64,000 bases of DNA from Bacteriovoracaceae bacterium (GCA_019752535.1 JAIEMA010000023.1:1-64000); one strand, 5' to 3'. Positions 9,333 through 18,071 are shown, counted from the stretch's first letter. Numbers and translations: made by a program. Notes: generated by a model not told the origin, from the letters alone.

Positions 9333-10412
9333 CTAGAATTCAATATTGGGAGTAAAGTGAACCCAGCCTTCAGGCGCTTCGCCACGTCCGGCTTGAGCGT
9401 TGACGAGCTCTTCTTTCAGCTCCAAAGAGAGTTTACCTTCAGGCTCTTTCATATGATAAGTTGAGCCATCATCAAACTTAAAACTTGCGATAGGAACGAG
9501 CACCGAAGCCGTTCCACAAACAAAGGCTTCCGAGCATTCTCCCGATTTAACTTTTGAAATCAGTTCATCGATGTGAATCCTTTCTTCAACTACAGTCCAC
9601 TTACGCTTGAGAGCAAGTTCCATGAGAGAGCGACGGGTAATACCTTCAAGAATACTGTCTGAAAGTGGAGGAGTTTTTAAAATGCCATCCATAACGGCAA
9701 AGAAATTCATTCCACTCATCTCTTCGACATAAGCGTGCTCTTTTGAGTCAAGCCACATCGTTTGATCACAGCCTTCATCAAGAGTGCGCTTGTAAGAATG
9801 GAGACTGGCCGCATAGTTGCCACCTGTCTTAGCATTCCCAATTCCACCCGTTGCGGCCCTGACTTCTTTTCTCTCTACAAAAACCTTTACGCTGTTACTG
9901 GCGAAATAATTTCCAGAAGGAGAAGCCACAATGCCGAAAATAAATTCTTTGGCCGGCTTAATACCAAGACCAGCTTCTGAAGCAATCATATAAGGGCGAA
10001 GGTAGAGAGACTCACCAATACGTTTCGGAACGATGTTGCGGCAGTAAGCTGCGATTGTTTCACAAGCCTCTACAAAAGTTTCTTCAGGGACTTCAGGCAT
10101 GGCCATTCTTCTGGCAGAGAAATTAAATCGGCGAGCATTGAGCTCAGGTCTAAAAAGTGCGATCTGACCGTCTGGGTGACGATAAGCTTTTAAGCCTTCA
10201 AAAATTTCTTGTGCGTAATGAAGAACTTTGGCACAGGGGTCGAGTTGAAGTGGTCCGTAGGGGACGAGACTAGTTTTGCCCCACGCGCCATTTTTAAACT
10301 CAGACATGATCATGATCGGTGCCATATACTTACCAAAACCAAGATTTTGGTCGTTTATGGTAAATTTTTTAATCTTCTCTACAGCTTCAGAATGGATTTC
10401 AATTTTTTTCAT
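9333..10412 (-). CDS. ilvE: Branched-chain amino-acid aminotransferase
   Basis: 359 residues from the ATG at 10412 (GAGG seven bases upstream); upstream ATGs are not preceded by a site. Fold-type IV PLP enzyme for the last step of Leu/Ile/Val synthesis. Seen: FEGLKAYRHPDGQIALFRP, the PLP lysine region GGIGNAKTGGNYAAS, YVEEMSGMNFF and ITRRSLMELA. The length and the motif set fit the longer BCAT group (about 350-360 residues). Divergent from the MotA/TolQ-like gene with a 57-bp gap. Confidence 0.94.
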   Translation of the reverse strand: MKKIEIHSEAVEKIKKFTINDQNLGFGKYMAPIMIMSEFKNGAWGKTSLVPYGPLQLDPCAKVLHYAQEIFEGLKAYRHPDGQIALFRPELNARRFNFSARRMAMPEVPEETFVEACETIAAYCRNIVPKRIGESLYLRPYMIASEAGLGIKPAKEFIFGIVASPSGNYFASNSVKVFVERKEVRAATGGIGNAKTGGNYAASLHSYKRTLDEGCDQTMWLDSKEHAYVEEMSGMNFFAVMDGILKTPPLSDSILEGITRRSLMELALKRKWTVVEERIHIDELISKVKSGECSEAFVCGTASVLVPIASFKFDDGSTYHMKEPEGKLSLELKEELVNAQAGRGEAPEGWVHFTPNIEF

Positions 10413-10469
10413 GGGTGACCTCATTCTATAATCAGGGTGCATCTTACCCTTGTTGGGAGCATTTTTGGC

Positions 10470-11210
10470 ATGAAAAATCTTAAAAACGTTACTCTTTCGG
10501 CGGGAATATCGCTAGGCATTATCGGATTGGGCATGGTGGGACTCAAGTCTTCCCCTGTTGATAGCGCTTTCCATCGCATCATGTTGCTCATAGGCGGAGA
10601 TTTTTTAGGCGGTGGCTACATTCAAGCGCTGACCTATATGGCTTTTTTTCTCGCTCTTTTTGAAACTCAGAAAAAAATTCGTAAAGTTCATCGTGAGCGT
10701 AGAGCTTTCGGAATGAATGTTATTCCCACGAATGAAAAAAATGTGTTCTTACCAAACGACATTAATAATTTGAAATTTAAATTAGTTGAACTCGCTCGGA
10801 AGGAAAATTTTATCCTGATCGATTTGTTAAAAAAAACCTGCACTAAATTCAGAAGCGCAGACAGTATGGGCGAATTAATGGATATCGTTTCAATCCAAGT
10901 GGAGATCTACCAAGATAAAGCTGAGTCAGATCAATCTGTCATTCGATATCTGGTTTGGGTTATTCCTTCTCTCGGATTTATCGGTACAGTTATTGGCCTT
11001 GCCTTGTCTCTAAGAATTGCTAACTCTGGAGACATGAATGCCATCACCACTGCACTCGGTGTGGCGTTTGATACCACTCTTGTCTCGCTTGTCCTTTCCA
11101 TAATCATCATGTGGTATTTGCATGAGCTGCAAGAGAAGTACGACAAGCTTCATTCTGACTTGAAAGAGTTTGTGATCGAGAATTTTATTAATAAAATTGA
11201 GAATCACTAA
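10470..11210 (+). CDS. MotA/TolQ/ExbB-type proton channel protein
   Basis: 246 residues from the ATG at 10470 (GGGAG ten bases upstream). Four predicted membrane segments, near residues 10-25, 48-65, 160-182 and 195-217. The last pair carries the family signature: VIPSLGFIGTVIGLAL (165-180) and TALGVAFDTTLVSLV (194-208), which line the proton path in stator and Ton/Tol motors. The cytoplasmic part between segments 2 and 3 is about 95 residues. The stop overlaps the start of a vWA protein with a stator-like anchor, so the two probably form a proton-driven complex; what is driven is unknown. Confidence 0.85.
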   Translation: MKNLKNVTLSAGISLGIIGLGMVGLKSSPVDSAFHRIMLLIGGDFLGGGYIQALTYMAFFLALFETQKKIRKVHRERRAFGMNVIPTNEKNVFLPNDINNLKFKLVELARKENFILIDLLKKTCTKFRSADSMGELMDIVSIQVEIYQDKAESDQSVIRYLVWVIPSLGFIGTVIGLALSLRIANSGDMNAITTALGVAFDTTLVSLVLSIIIMWYLHELQEKYDKLHSDLKEFVIENFINKIENH

Positions 11211-12094
11211 TGGTGAAGAGAAGAGAAGTTAACATATTCTCCCTCTCATTTCTGGACATCATCTCTGGTGCCTTGGGTGCCGTCATTATTTTATATGTCG
11301 CTGTTCCGAAGGGGAATCCTCTTGAGAGTCAGCTCGATAAAGTTGTTTCGGACGTTAAAAATAAAGATGCAAAAATTCAAGAGCTCCAAAATGAACTTGA
11401 GCAGCTCAGAGAATTAAGAGAGAGCGCTCAAAAAGCCATTCAAGAAAATGAAGACTTTAAAGCGCAAGTTCAGCCAGTCGTCGTAGAAGAAGAAAAAAAA
11501 GAAGATTCGGGTGTGGCAGACGGGCAAGGACTTGAAGTCGGATTTAAATTTAAAGGTAAGAGTATTGTCTTCATTCTCGATACTTCAAAATCCATGATGT
11601 ATGAAGATCAAGGTCATGATCGAATGGGGCAGGTCAAGGCCGGGCTCAAAATGCTGATCATGTCGATGCCCTCAAACTTCAATGTTGAAGTGGTGCAATT
11701 TCCTAATTCAGATAGATCCCCTTACCGTGCCTTGTTTGGAAAACTGAAGCGCTTGAATAAAGAAACGAAGTTAGATGTAATCGATTATGTTTATGGATTG
11801 AAGCCCTACGGCGGAACACCCACTCGAGACACTCTTAGTTATGTCTTTAATCAATACAAAGATATGAGCGACATTGTTCTTCTGACCGATGGTGAGCCAA
11901 GTTTACATAACTCAAATATAAAAGATGATATTTTTGAGATCCTAAATAATGTCAGAAAGTGGAATGCCAATTCTCATGTTCAGATCAATACCATCGGCGT
12001 GGGGGATGACGTCCTACACGACAAGACGGGTAAGCCTTACCAGTTCCTAAGGCTTCTAGCTGAGCAAAACACAGGATTTTTCGTAGGGTTTTAA
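11210..12094 (+). CDS. Membrane-anchored vWA-domain protein, stator-like partner
   Basis: 294 residues; start overlaps the channel gene's stop by one base (TAATG). Residues 9-31 form one membrane helix with a conserved-looking aspartate at D16 (SFLDIISGALGAVIILY), placed as in MotB/ExbD anchors. Residues 40-85 are a coiled coil. Residues about 112-294 are a von Willebrand factor A domain with a complete MIDAS: D124-x-S126-x-S128 (DTSKS), GGTPT (T203/T205) and D227 (TDGEP). Topology suggests the vWA domain is periplasmic. Instead of the OmpA-like peptidoglycan-binding domain of MotB, this protein has a metal-dependent protein-binding domain. Confidence 0.85.
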   Translation: MVKRREVNIFSLSFLDIISGALGAVIILYVAVPKGNPLESQLDKVVSDVKNKDAKIQELQNELEQLRELRESAQKAIQENEDFKAQVQPVVVEEEKKEDSGVADGQGLEVGFKFKGKSIVFILDTSKSMMYEDQGHDRMGQVKAGLKMLIMSMPSNFNVEVVQFPNSDRSPYRALFGKLKRLNKETKLDVIDYVYGLKPYGGTPTRDTLSYVFNQYKDMSDIVLLTDGEPSLHNSNIKDDIFEILNNVRKWNANSHVQINTIGVGDDVLHDKTGKPYQFLRLLAEQNTGFFVGF

Positions 12095-12193
12095 CCATTT
12101 CACTCGGTTAAGGTGACTCTAATTGCCTCCTTTTCACCACGCTTGCAGTCCCTCTGACTAGGGGGGATTCTATTAGAGTTGCAAGGAGTGCAT

Positions 12194-13093
12194 ATGCGTA
12201 TTTTGATTGGTCTTTTAATACTCTCGAGTTGCTCTCACATTAGCCCCTCACGATGGAATCCCCACCGAAATGTGGCGACCCAGAGAGTTCATGCAGAAAC
12301 TCTTCTCGCTCTCTCTAGAGAGGATCGCCTTCCCGCATCGCCTGCTCCTGAATTGGGTGCGAAGTTGAGTGACTTAAACAAAGTGAAGCCCGGAAAATTT
12401 GAAGTCTACGTCTTTCCAAAAATGAATACACAAAATCGAAAGTCAAAAGAAGTTGATGAAATTTATCTTGGTAAGCCTCAGGTTTTTGAAGTGAGCCTTG
12501 TCGCAGAAAATCCTTGTAAGCAATTTATTAATCAAAGACTTTTTGCTCAAATTAAAGCGGGAGAAGCTTTTCCATCAGAATTGGCTTCAACAACAAAGCG
12601 TTGCGCGGTTTTAGAATTCACGGACCTAAAATTGAAGAAGAGAAGCAAGGGCGATTTAAAGCTTAATGATATCCTCGTGACTCGTTTGTTCCTTGATGAA
12701 GATTACAAAGTTTACTCTATTGACCGTGATATCTATGAATCAGCAGGAAAAACAAAAACAGTAAGAATGCTCAATGTTGATTCTATGGATTCAAGCTCTG
12801 GTCTCTCTCTCTTTCCAATCGATCTGCCTATTCAAAAAAGTAGTTTTGAATTAAAAAATCCAAAAGCTTCTTTTGAAAAAAATCTTGATGGCATTGCCGT
12901 TTATCAAATTCAAAAACATCACAATCGTAAATTTCAAGTCCCGGATTGCGCAGGTGGAGTGATGAAATTTAAAGATGAATTAGGCTCTCCCGTGACCTTA
13001 GGCTGGTGTCAAAATATGCCGTGGCCTAGCTTTAGTGAGAATTCAAGATTCCTCTCTGTCACACAGCCTTTAAGTGTAGGAGTAAGCCGATGA
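12194..13093 (+). CDS. Lipoprotein of unknown function
   Basis: 299 residues from the ATG at 12194 (AAGGAG seven bases upstream). Lipobox LLILSSC gives a lipid-anchored product. The chain is rich in Lys/Phe/Asp and beta-strand-like, with four further cysteines (ENPCKQF, TKRCAVLEF, VPDCAGG, GWCQNMPW). No family recognised. Overlaps the following transglutaminase-like gene by 4 bp (ATGA), so the two are translationally coupled and may be exported partners, for instance an inhibitor, chaperone or anchor; this is inference. Confidence 0.75.
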   Translation: MRILIGLLILSSCSHISPSRWNPHRNVATQRVHAETLLALSREDRLPASPAPELGAKLSDLNKVKPGKFEVYVFPKMNTQNRKSKEVDEIYLGKPQVFEVSLVAENPCKQFINQRLFAQIKAGEAFPSELASTTKRCAVLEFTDLKLKKRSKGDLKLNDILVTRLFLDEDYKVYSIDRDIYESAGKTKTVRMLNVDSMDSSSGLSLFPIDLPIQKSSFELKNPKASFEKNLDGIAVYQIQKHHNRKFQVPDCAGGVMKFKDELGSPVTLGWCQNMPWPSFSENSRFLSVTQPLSVGVSR

Positions 13094-14502
13094 AATATTT
13101 ATTTTTATTCATTACTCTGTTTTCAACATCTCTTTTAGCCCAAACAACTGGGAACTTTGATGTGAACAAAAATAGCATCAAAGATTTGTTTAATCAGCAT
13201 CGAGTCTCTCAACCCAGTATCATTCCATGGGCCGGGAATTTTTGGCCTTATGCCTATAAGGGAACTGCTAATAAATTAGATCCAGAAGGAAATCAATCAA
13301 GTCGTGGGCAATCCCCAATGGAAACCTATGGTGCGATTTCAGGATTAGGAAAAGCCCCGCATGAGTGGGAGAGTGACAATCATAGTTGCTCTCACTTGAA
13401 GGGTGAAGATAAAGAATCCTGTGAGAGCTGGTGGGGACATTGTAATGGATGGTCAGGTGCGGCGATTAAAGAATTAGAACCAAGAAAATCAATAAAAGTC
13501 GGAAGTAGAACATTAAGTGTTGCCGATCAAAAAGGTATCTATACAGAGTTGTGGCTCTCTTCAGGAAGCTTAAATGCTGGACTTACAGATAAGCAGAAAA
13601 AGACCGGCGCTTGGGTTAATGACCACAGTCGACCAACTGATGAATACAGAATGTTTTGGGACGTCACTCCAAAAGCATTTTTTCTGATCTTTACTACTTA
13701 TATTGGTGCTCAAAAAACAGGTCTTGTGGTGGATCGTTTTACTGGAGATGAAGTTTGGAACCAGCCAGTGGTAGGTTATCGCTTACTTCCACTGAGAAAA
13801 ACAGATATCTCTGAAGTCAGAGATGGGAATAGAAGTTATTGGACTGTCTTGATGAGGATGAAGTTTTACTGGGCCAATGATCTCGGCACTGAGCCTGGAC
13901 ATATTTCAAAACCATTCGATATTAATAAAATATCTGACAAAGAAGATGTCGAATATCTTGGTGATGATTATGAAGGTCGACTCTTAAAATTCCGCCTCAA
14001 TTTTGATGCTGAAGTCAAAATCAATAATGAGGGTACTCAGATATTAAGCGCTGGTCGTATGCTTGGTGAAGGGATGTGGGATCATCAGGAAAATTCAAGA
14101 GATTATTCTCCAGATGAATTGAACGCCACTCATCCTGATTTTATTTGGCTTCCCACTGATCCGATTCAAGATTTTAATGGCTACGGCAATCCTCATATGG
14201 ATCCCTCGATTGTGGCAAAAATCTCACAAGGGGTTGAACCTCCAGCGCCCGCGCAAGCTAAAGTTCTCAATTTAGTTTTTGCTCCTAGAGTTTTTGGTGG
14301 AGCTCAAGCGAGTGCAGAAGAGATTAAAAAGGCAGTTACAAAAGTCATTAGAAGGGAAGGCGTGAAGTACGCTATTTATCTCTCAGATATAGAGATATCG
14401 CGAAATAAAATACTTGTCCCCGTTCGCTTCCCTCAAGGAGTTGAGCCAGCGTCTATTGAAGCTTTATTTAAAGCAGCTGAGATGCCTGTAAGGATTCAGT
14501 AG
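13090..14502 (+). CDS. Secreted transglutaminase-elicitor-like enzyme
   Basis: 470 residues with signal peptide MKYLFLFITLFSTSLLAQ. Residues about 75-380 look like the TGase_elicitor family, first known from the Phytophthora GP42 transglutaminase and found in a few bacteria: APHEWESDNHSC, then SWWGHCNGWSGAA with the presumed nucleophile C118, AWVNDHSRPTDEYR, and the later LPTDP stretch. The last 80 residues are a separate small alpha/beta domain. Expected activity is cross-linking or deamidation of protein glutamine. Assignment rests on recalled motif pattern, not a search. Coupled to the upstream lipoprotein and followed after 4 bp by an S1 protease. Confidence 0.65.
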   Translation: MKYLFLFITLFSTSLLAQTTGNFDVNKNSIKDLFNQHRVSQPSIIPWAGNFWPYAYKGTANKLDPEGNQSSRGQSPMETYGAISGLGKAPHEWESDNHSCSHLKGEDKESCESWWGHCNGWSGAAIKELEPRKSIKVGSRTLSVADQKGIYTELWLSSGSLNAGLTDKQKKTGAWVNDHSRPTDEYRMFWDVTPKAFFLIFTTYIGAQKTGLVVDRFTGDEVWNQPVVGYRLLPLRKTDISEVRDGNRSYWTVLMRMKFYWANDLGTEPGHISKPFDINKISDKEDVEYLGDDYEGRLLKFRLNFDAEVKINNEGTQILSAGRMLGEGMWDHQENSRDYSPDELNATHPDFIWLPTDPIQDFNGYGNPHMDPSIVAKISQGVEPPAPAQAKVLNLVFAPRVFGGAQASAEEIKKAVTKVIRREGVKYAIYLSDIEISRNKILVPVRFPQGVEPASIEALFKAAEMPVRIQ

Positions 14503-14506
14503 TTAA

Positions 14507-15163
14507 GTGTGGCTATTTATATTGATGCTAATTTCTCATCCGGTGAAAGCCGTCGATTGGAATGAATTTAATACTTCAGTTGGAATTCTTGTGCAAAAAG
14601 CAGGTGGCGTTTCCACCTGCTCTGGAGTGCTGCTAAGTCCAACTGTTGTTCTCACAGCTGCACATTGTGTTGATGGATTTATATCTGCAAAAGTTTCTAA
14701 CAGCGAGAATCTTTCTACTTCTCTCTCTTATACAGGTGTGAAGAGGGGAGAGATGCATCCCGGGTATCGAGGGAATCTTCCGGGAGGAAGTATTGATGTT
14801 GGATTATTTCATCTTGAGGCTCCTTACCCTCTCAATTTAAATTATCCCAAGATCTCAGACGTCAATGAACTCTTGCCTTTTGAGCGTATTGGCTATGGAG
14901 GAAGATCAGGACGTAATGTAAGAACTTGGGTTGATTCTGTTTTTCAAGTTTGGTTTGGCTCCTATATCAAAGTGACAGATAAGTTAGGAGTTCTTGGAGA
15001 TTCAGGAGGCCCCGTTTATCAAAGACAGAACAACGTCCTGAAACTGATTGGCGTCCATACGGGACGAGTGATCGGTATGAGTGGAAATTTAGAATCGACT
15101 TCTTTTGTGCAACCCTTAGGGAAAAAAGAAATGGATTGGATTAATCATCAAGTTCAGTTTTAA
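14507..15163 (+). CDS. Secreted S1-family (trypsin-like) serine protease
   Basis: 218 residues from a GTG 4 bp after the previous stop. Signal peptide ending VKA. Chymotrypsin-fold catalytic triad visible: TAAHC (His), SIDVGLFHL (Asp), GDSGGPV (Ser). The residue six before the serine, the S1-pocket position, is Leu rather than Asp, so trypsin specificity is unlikely. There is no IVGG activation sequence; the mature chain seems to start near NTSVGILV. Runs in series with the transglutaminase-like gene; it might process that enzyme, as known for Streptomyces transglutaminase zymogens, but this is inference. Confidence 0.88.
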   Translation: MWLFILMLISHPVKAVDWNEFNTSVGILVQKAGGVSTCSGVLLSPTVVLTAAHCVDGFISAKVSNSENLSTSLSYTGVKRGEMHPGYRGNLPGGSIDVGLFHLEAPYPLNLNYPKISDVNELLPFERIGYGGRSGRNVRTWVDSVFQVWFGSYIKVTDKLGVLGDSGGPVYQRQNNVLKLIGVHTGRVIGMSGNLESTSFVQPLGKKEMDWINHQVQF

Positions 15164-15560
15164 GAATTTTCCCGGTCGTCGCATTGACGATGTAATCTAC
15201 ATCTTTATTTTTCTCGATCCCTTCAAAATCATAAACCCAGTCGCCTTCTTCATTTTCTTCATAAGTCCATTCACCTTGAAGCTTCTTACCCTCTTTTTTT
15301 AGGATCTCAACGACGGCTTTAAGACTTAAAGATTTATCACCGGGCTCAAACTCATCGCCCTTATCGGCTAAACTCCCGGAGGCTTCTTCCATTTCTCCCT
15401 CATCATCAATTCCAATTTCTACAATCGTGCCAGCTTTAGTTTTGAGCTTGATTTCTGTCTTTGTTTTCCCAGCAATTGTGGATTGGGGAACAAGTTTCAC
15501 GAGATCAGGAGCAGCGTAAGCTGAAAGAGTAATGAGTGAGAAAAGAATAAATTTAAACAT
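15141..15560 (-). CDS. Secreted PepSY-domain protein
   Basis: 139 residues, signal peptide MFKFILFSLITLSAYA. C-terminal part has the PepSY pattern: KLQGEWTYEENEEGDWVYDF ending in YIVNATTGKILKTE. The chain is strongly acidic. Such small periplasmic PepSY proteins often bind or inhibit proteases, and this one is convergent with, and overlaps by 23 bp, the S1 protease gene. A role in checking that protease is a guess from position. A shorter PepSY protein occurs at 39246. Confidence 0.75.
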   Translation of the reverse strand: MFKFILFSLITLSAYAAPDLVKLVPQSTIAGKTKTEIKLKTKAGTIVEIGIDDEGEMEEASGSLADKGDEFEPGDKSLSLKAVVEILKKEGKKLQGEWTYEENEEGDWVYDFEGIEKNKDVDYIVNATTGKILKTELDD

Positions 15561-15653
15561 ATGAAGCTCCAGTGAGTTTCTTAAAATTTCTCAGATTTAT
15601 CATCAGAGTTGAAGAGGTAAAATCCGCCCTCCTCATTTGACGCTAAGCAAGCC

Positions 15654-15683
15654 TTGACTTTAACACTTTCGATCCCATCTTAA
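15654..15683 (+). promoter_or_regulatory. Possible promoter of trxC
   Basis: -35 TTGACT (15654-15659), 18-bp spacer, -10 TCTTAA (15678-15683); the trxC ATG is at 15700. The -10 box is weak. Confidence 0.35.
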
Positions 15684-15699
15684 GCTTAGAGGAGTATTT

Positions 15700-16128
15700 A
15701 TGAGTCATACATTTACCACCTGTCCCAAATGCCAAGCCTTGAATAAGGTTCAATCAGAGAAAGCGCTAAAGAGTGAAGCCATTTGCGGTCAATGCCAGAC
15801 TAAATTGAATTTTCATGGCCTAGTCTCTGAGGTCAATTCTAAAGACTTCCAAAGGATAGTGAATAAGAGTGATATTCCGGTTGTGGTGGATTTTTGGGCC
15901 AGCTGGTGTGGCCCCTGTAAAAGCTATGGGCCACAATTTCAACAAGCATCTTCAAAGAGTAATGCCGTCTTTCTTAAGATAAACACAGAAACAGAACAAG
16001 CTCTCTCTTCACAGTTCGGTATTAGAGGGATCCCTTGTACTTTGATCTTTAAGAATGGAAAAGAGGTGGCAAGGCAATCAGGAGCGATGAGTTCTGATCA
16101 GTTAATTCAATGGATTGCACGAAATTAA
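15700..16128 (+). CDS. trxC: Thioredoxin 2 (TrxC), zinc-ribbon type
   Basis: 142 residues. N-terminal zinc ribbon with two Cys pairs (C8/C11 and C29/C32), then a thioredoxin domain with active site WASWCGPCK (C70/C73). This is the TrxC architecture (139 residues in E. coli), a cytoplasmic disulfide reductase linked to oxidative stress. The residue after the cis-proline is Cys (IRGIPCTLIF) where thioredoxins normally have Thr, placing a third thiol beside the active site. TTAGAGGAG precedes the ATG. Confidence 0.92.
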   Translation: MSHTFTTCPKCQALNKVQSEKALKSEAICGQCQTKLNFHGLVSEVNSKDFQRIVNKSDIPVVVDFWASWCGPCKSYGPQFQQASSKSNAVFLKINTETEQALSSQFGIRGIPCTLIFKNGKEVARQSGAMSSDQLIQWIARN

Positions 16129-16183
16129 GTAAGAATTATAATCCCTCAAGACGATGAATTTGAGATGGGCTATAAGCTTGTTT

Positions 16184-16693
16184 ATGAAAAAAATTCTTTA
16201 CCCCTTCTTAGCCTTCATTTGTTTTACTCAATATTCTATGGCCGCTGCGCCTGGATTTAAAACTTTGATCAATAATTACCAATACGCTGTGAATGTGGAA
16301 TGGGATCAAAGAGATGTGGCTTTTCTTAAAAATGAAGAAGCTAAACTTAAGCAAGGTATTCAAGTTCTAATAGATCAAGGCATGACTTCTGAGGAACTCG
16401 TTCAAGAAAGTTTAATGATGATTCCAAGCCAACAGTTGTCTGTAGAAATCAAAGAGTCTGTTGAGCTTTTCAAAGCCGGACGTTTATCTAATGAGGAGCT
16501 TATTTCAGTCGTCACTGAACATATGGATTCAATGGGACAGAGAGGTTCTTCTTGGTCACCGGTTACTAATATTCTTGTCGGTGTAGTGGCTACATATGTT
16601 GTGTTGAAAGCACTTATGTTGGTTATTTACTACTGGGACACTGATCCTAATTATGGCCAAACGGGCGATCCTCCTCCTGTGCCAAAATCATGA
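16184..16693 (+). CDS. Small exported protein with C-terminal membrane helix
   Basis: 169 residues if started at the second ATG (16184), which gives a standard signal peptide (KKILYPFLAFICFTQYSMAA); an ATG at 16154 is possible, and neither has a clear ribosome site. Mature part is helical and acidic, with one membrane segment near residues 128-148 and a short proline-rich tail. No family recognised; no operon partner on the same strand within 50 bp except trxC upstream. Confidence 0.65.
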   Translation: MKKILYPFLAFICFTQYSMAAAPGFKTLINNYQYAVNVEWDQRDVAFLKNEEAKLKQGIQVLIDQGMTSEELVQESLMMIPSQQLSVEIKESVELFKAGRLSNEELISVVTEHMDSMGQRGSSWSPVTNILVGVVATYVVLKALMLVIYYWDTDPNYGQTGDPPPVPKS

Positions 16694-16703
16694 GTAATAG
16701 TTT

Positions 16704-17801
16704 TTAATATCTAAATAAACCGATATAACTTTTGTCTCCTTTGTTTGCGACGCCAAAGTCATTGTCATTTACAACTGCAAACTCATCATGAGAAATAAAG
16801 CTTAAGCCCTCTAGTTTTTCAGAAAAATCAAAGCCAGCCTTTGTTAAATCAGAAACAAGTTTCTTCTGTATTTTTAAATCTCTTCCTTTAGGCATCGAGA
16901 CTTCAAATACAAAATGATTTCCACTCTTTCCAGTACTACTGTTTTGCTCAATGAGATAAAGTTTTCCGTTATGCCATGTGAGATCCCCAATCTTATCTGT
17001 CCCCGTTTCATTTAAAGGATATAGATATTGATTAGTAACTTTATGGTGAGCAGGATTTATTTCTAAAATGATTACACTGTTTCCATCACCTGGAAGTGGT
17101 GATTGCATCACGGCATAGATTTTATTTTTAGCACAGGCAATGCCTTCAAAGCCTCGATTCATCTTTCTGGTCATCAAACGCTCGGGGAGCACTTCTTTGA
17201 TATGGCTTTCAGGTTCACCTTGTCTGACATATTCTTTTGGAACCAATCTCTTTAAGAGGCGACCTTGACGATTGAATTGTAGCAGAGAGGGGCCATATTC
17301 ATCGGCCACCCAGAATTTATTTTCTATTAAACAAACCCCTTCAGAGTCTATTCCTTCAAGATCATAACTGAGTGACTTGCCGTCTTTTGTGACTGGGAAT
17401 TCGTCGCCCACACGGCCGGCCAAAGGAGGAAGATTGGGAAGACCTGAGAGAGGCATCCCTTTTGAATTCTTTAGTGGTATCCTTTGGGCCACTCGGGCCG
17501 AATGGGTCTTTGGGTTTAAAATAATTTCTAAGATTTGTGGTTGGTAATAAGGCATTAAAAATGGGCGAACGACACCACGCTCAGCATCTGAATAACTTTC
17601 GAGATTTGGCCCCCTGTCAGTAATGCTCCAAAAATGAAGCTCCCCATTTTGGCTTTTGTGAGAGAAGCTAAGTCCAGAAAAAGCCCCTAAGTCAAAGTCT
17701 CCAATGGCCGGAGCATCTATACGGACGATGTTATTTGTTTGAGGAGATGATGGTAGTTTGGCGCAAGATAAGATAAAAATCAAAAAAACATACTTGAACA
17801 C
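16704..17801 (-). CDS. Phytase-like (esterase-like) beta-propeller lipoprotein
   Basis: 365 residues; lipobox LIFILSC. Matches the phytase-like family (esterase-like activity of phytase, PF13449) in pattern: GAFSGLSF, FWSITDRGPN, DLEGIDSEGVCLIENKFWVADEYGPSLLQF (in parts), NRGFEGIA and DLTWHNGKLYLIEQN, ending in the propeller-closing strand. Likely a periplasmic or surface hydrolase of unknown substrate. Its stop lies 10 bp from that of the convergent gene at 16184. Confidence 0.78.
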   Translation of the reverse strand: MFKYVFLIFILSCAKLPSSPQTNNIVRIDAPAIGDFDLGAFSGLSFSHKSQNGELHFWSITDRGPNLESYSDAERGVVRPFLMPYYQPQILEIILNPKTHSARVAQRIPLKNSKGMPLSGLPNLPPLAGRVGDEFPVTKDGKSLSYDLEGIDSEGVCLIENKFWVADEYGPSLLQFNRQGRLLKRLVPKEYVRQGEPESHIKEVLPERLMTRKMNRGFEGIACAKNKIYAVMQSPLPGDGNSVIILEINPAHHKVTNQYLYPLNETGTDKIGDLTWHNGKLYLIEQNSSTGKSGNHFVFEVSMPKGRDLKIQKKLVSDLTKAGFDFSEKLEGLSFISHDEFAVVNDNDFGVANKGDKSYIGLFRY

Positions 17802-17876
17802 AGTGGGCTCCCCATTTAAAGTTCAGTGACATAATAACTATGTCAGACCCAGATTGTGAATGAGGAAAAGGCTTAT

Positions 17877-18062
17877 ATGATCGAAGAGAGACTGATCAAT
17901 TTAGAAATGAAGTTTTCTCATCAGGAAGAATTTATTTATCAACTTAATCGAGTCGTTTCTGAGCAACAACAAAGAATTGAAAAACTTGAAAAAGAGTTAC
18001 TTGAGCAAAGACAAATTTTGGAAGCCTCAGAGACTGGCGATTCAAAGCCGCCGCATTATTGA
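17877..18062 (+). CDS. slyX: SlyX family protein
   Basis: 61 residues from the ATG at 17877, with AGGAAAAGG just upstream. One amphipathic coiled coil (heptads from ERLINLEMKF to ELLEQRQIL) and the family C-terminal ending KPPHY. SlyX is widespread in proteobacteria, function uncertain. The ORF extends further upstream to 17856, but that start lacks a site. Confidence 0.88.
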   Translation: MIEERLINLEMKFSHQEEFIYQLNRVVSEQQQRIEKLEKELLEQRQILEASETGDSKPPHY

Positions 18063-18071
18063 GAGTTTTAT

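Noticed and set aside
10470..12094. Zorya-type defence system (ZorA/ZorB)
   Set aside because: The channel is MotA-like but short, the partner has a vWA domain and not an OmpA-like one, and no ZorC/D/E helicase or nuclease genes are adjacent.
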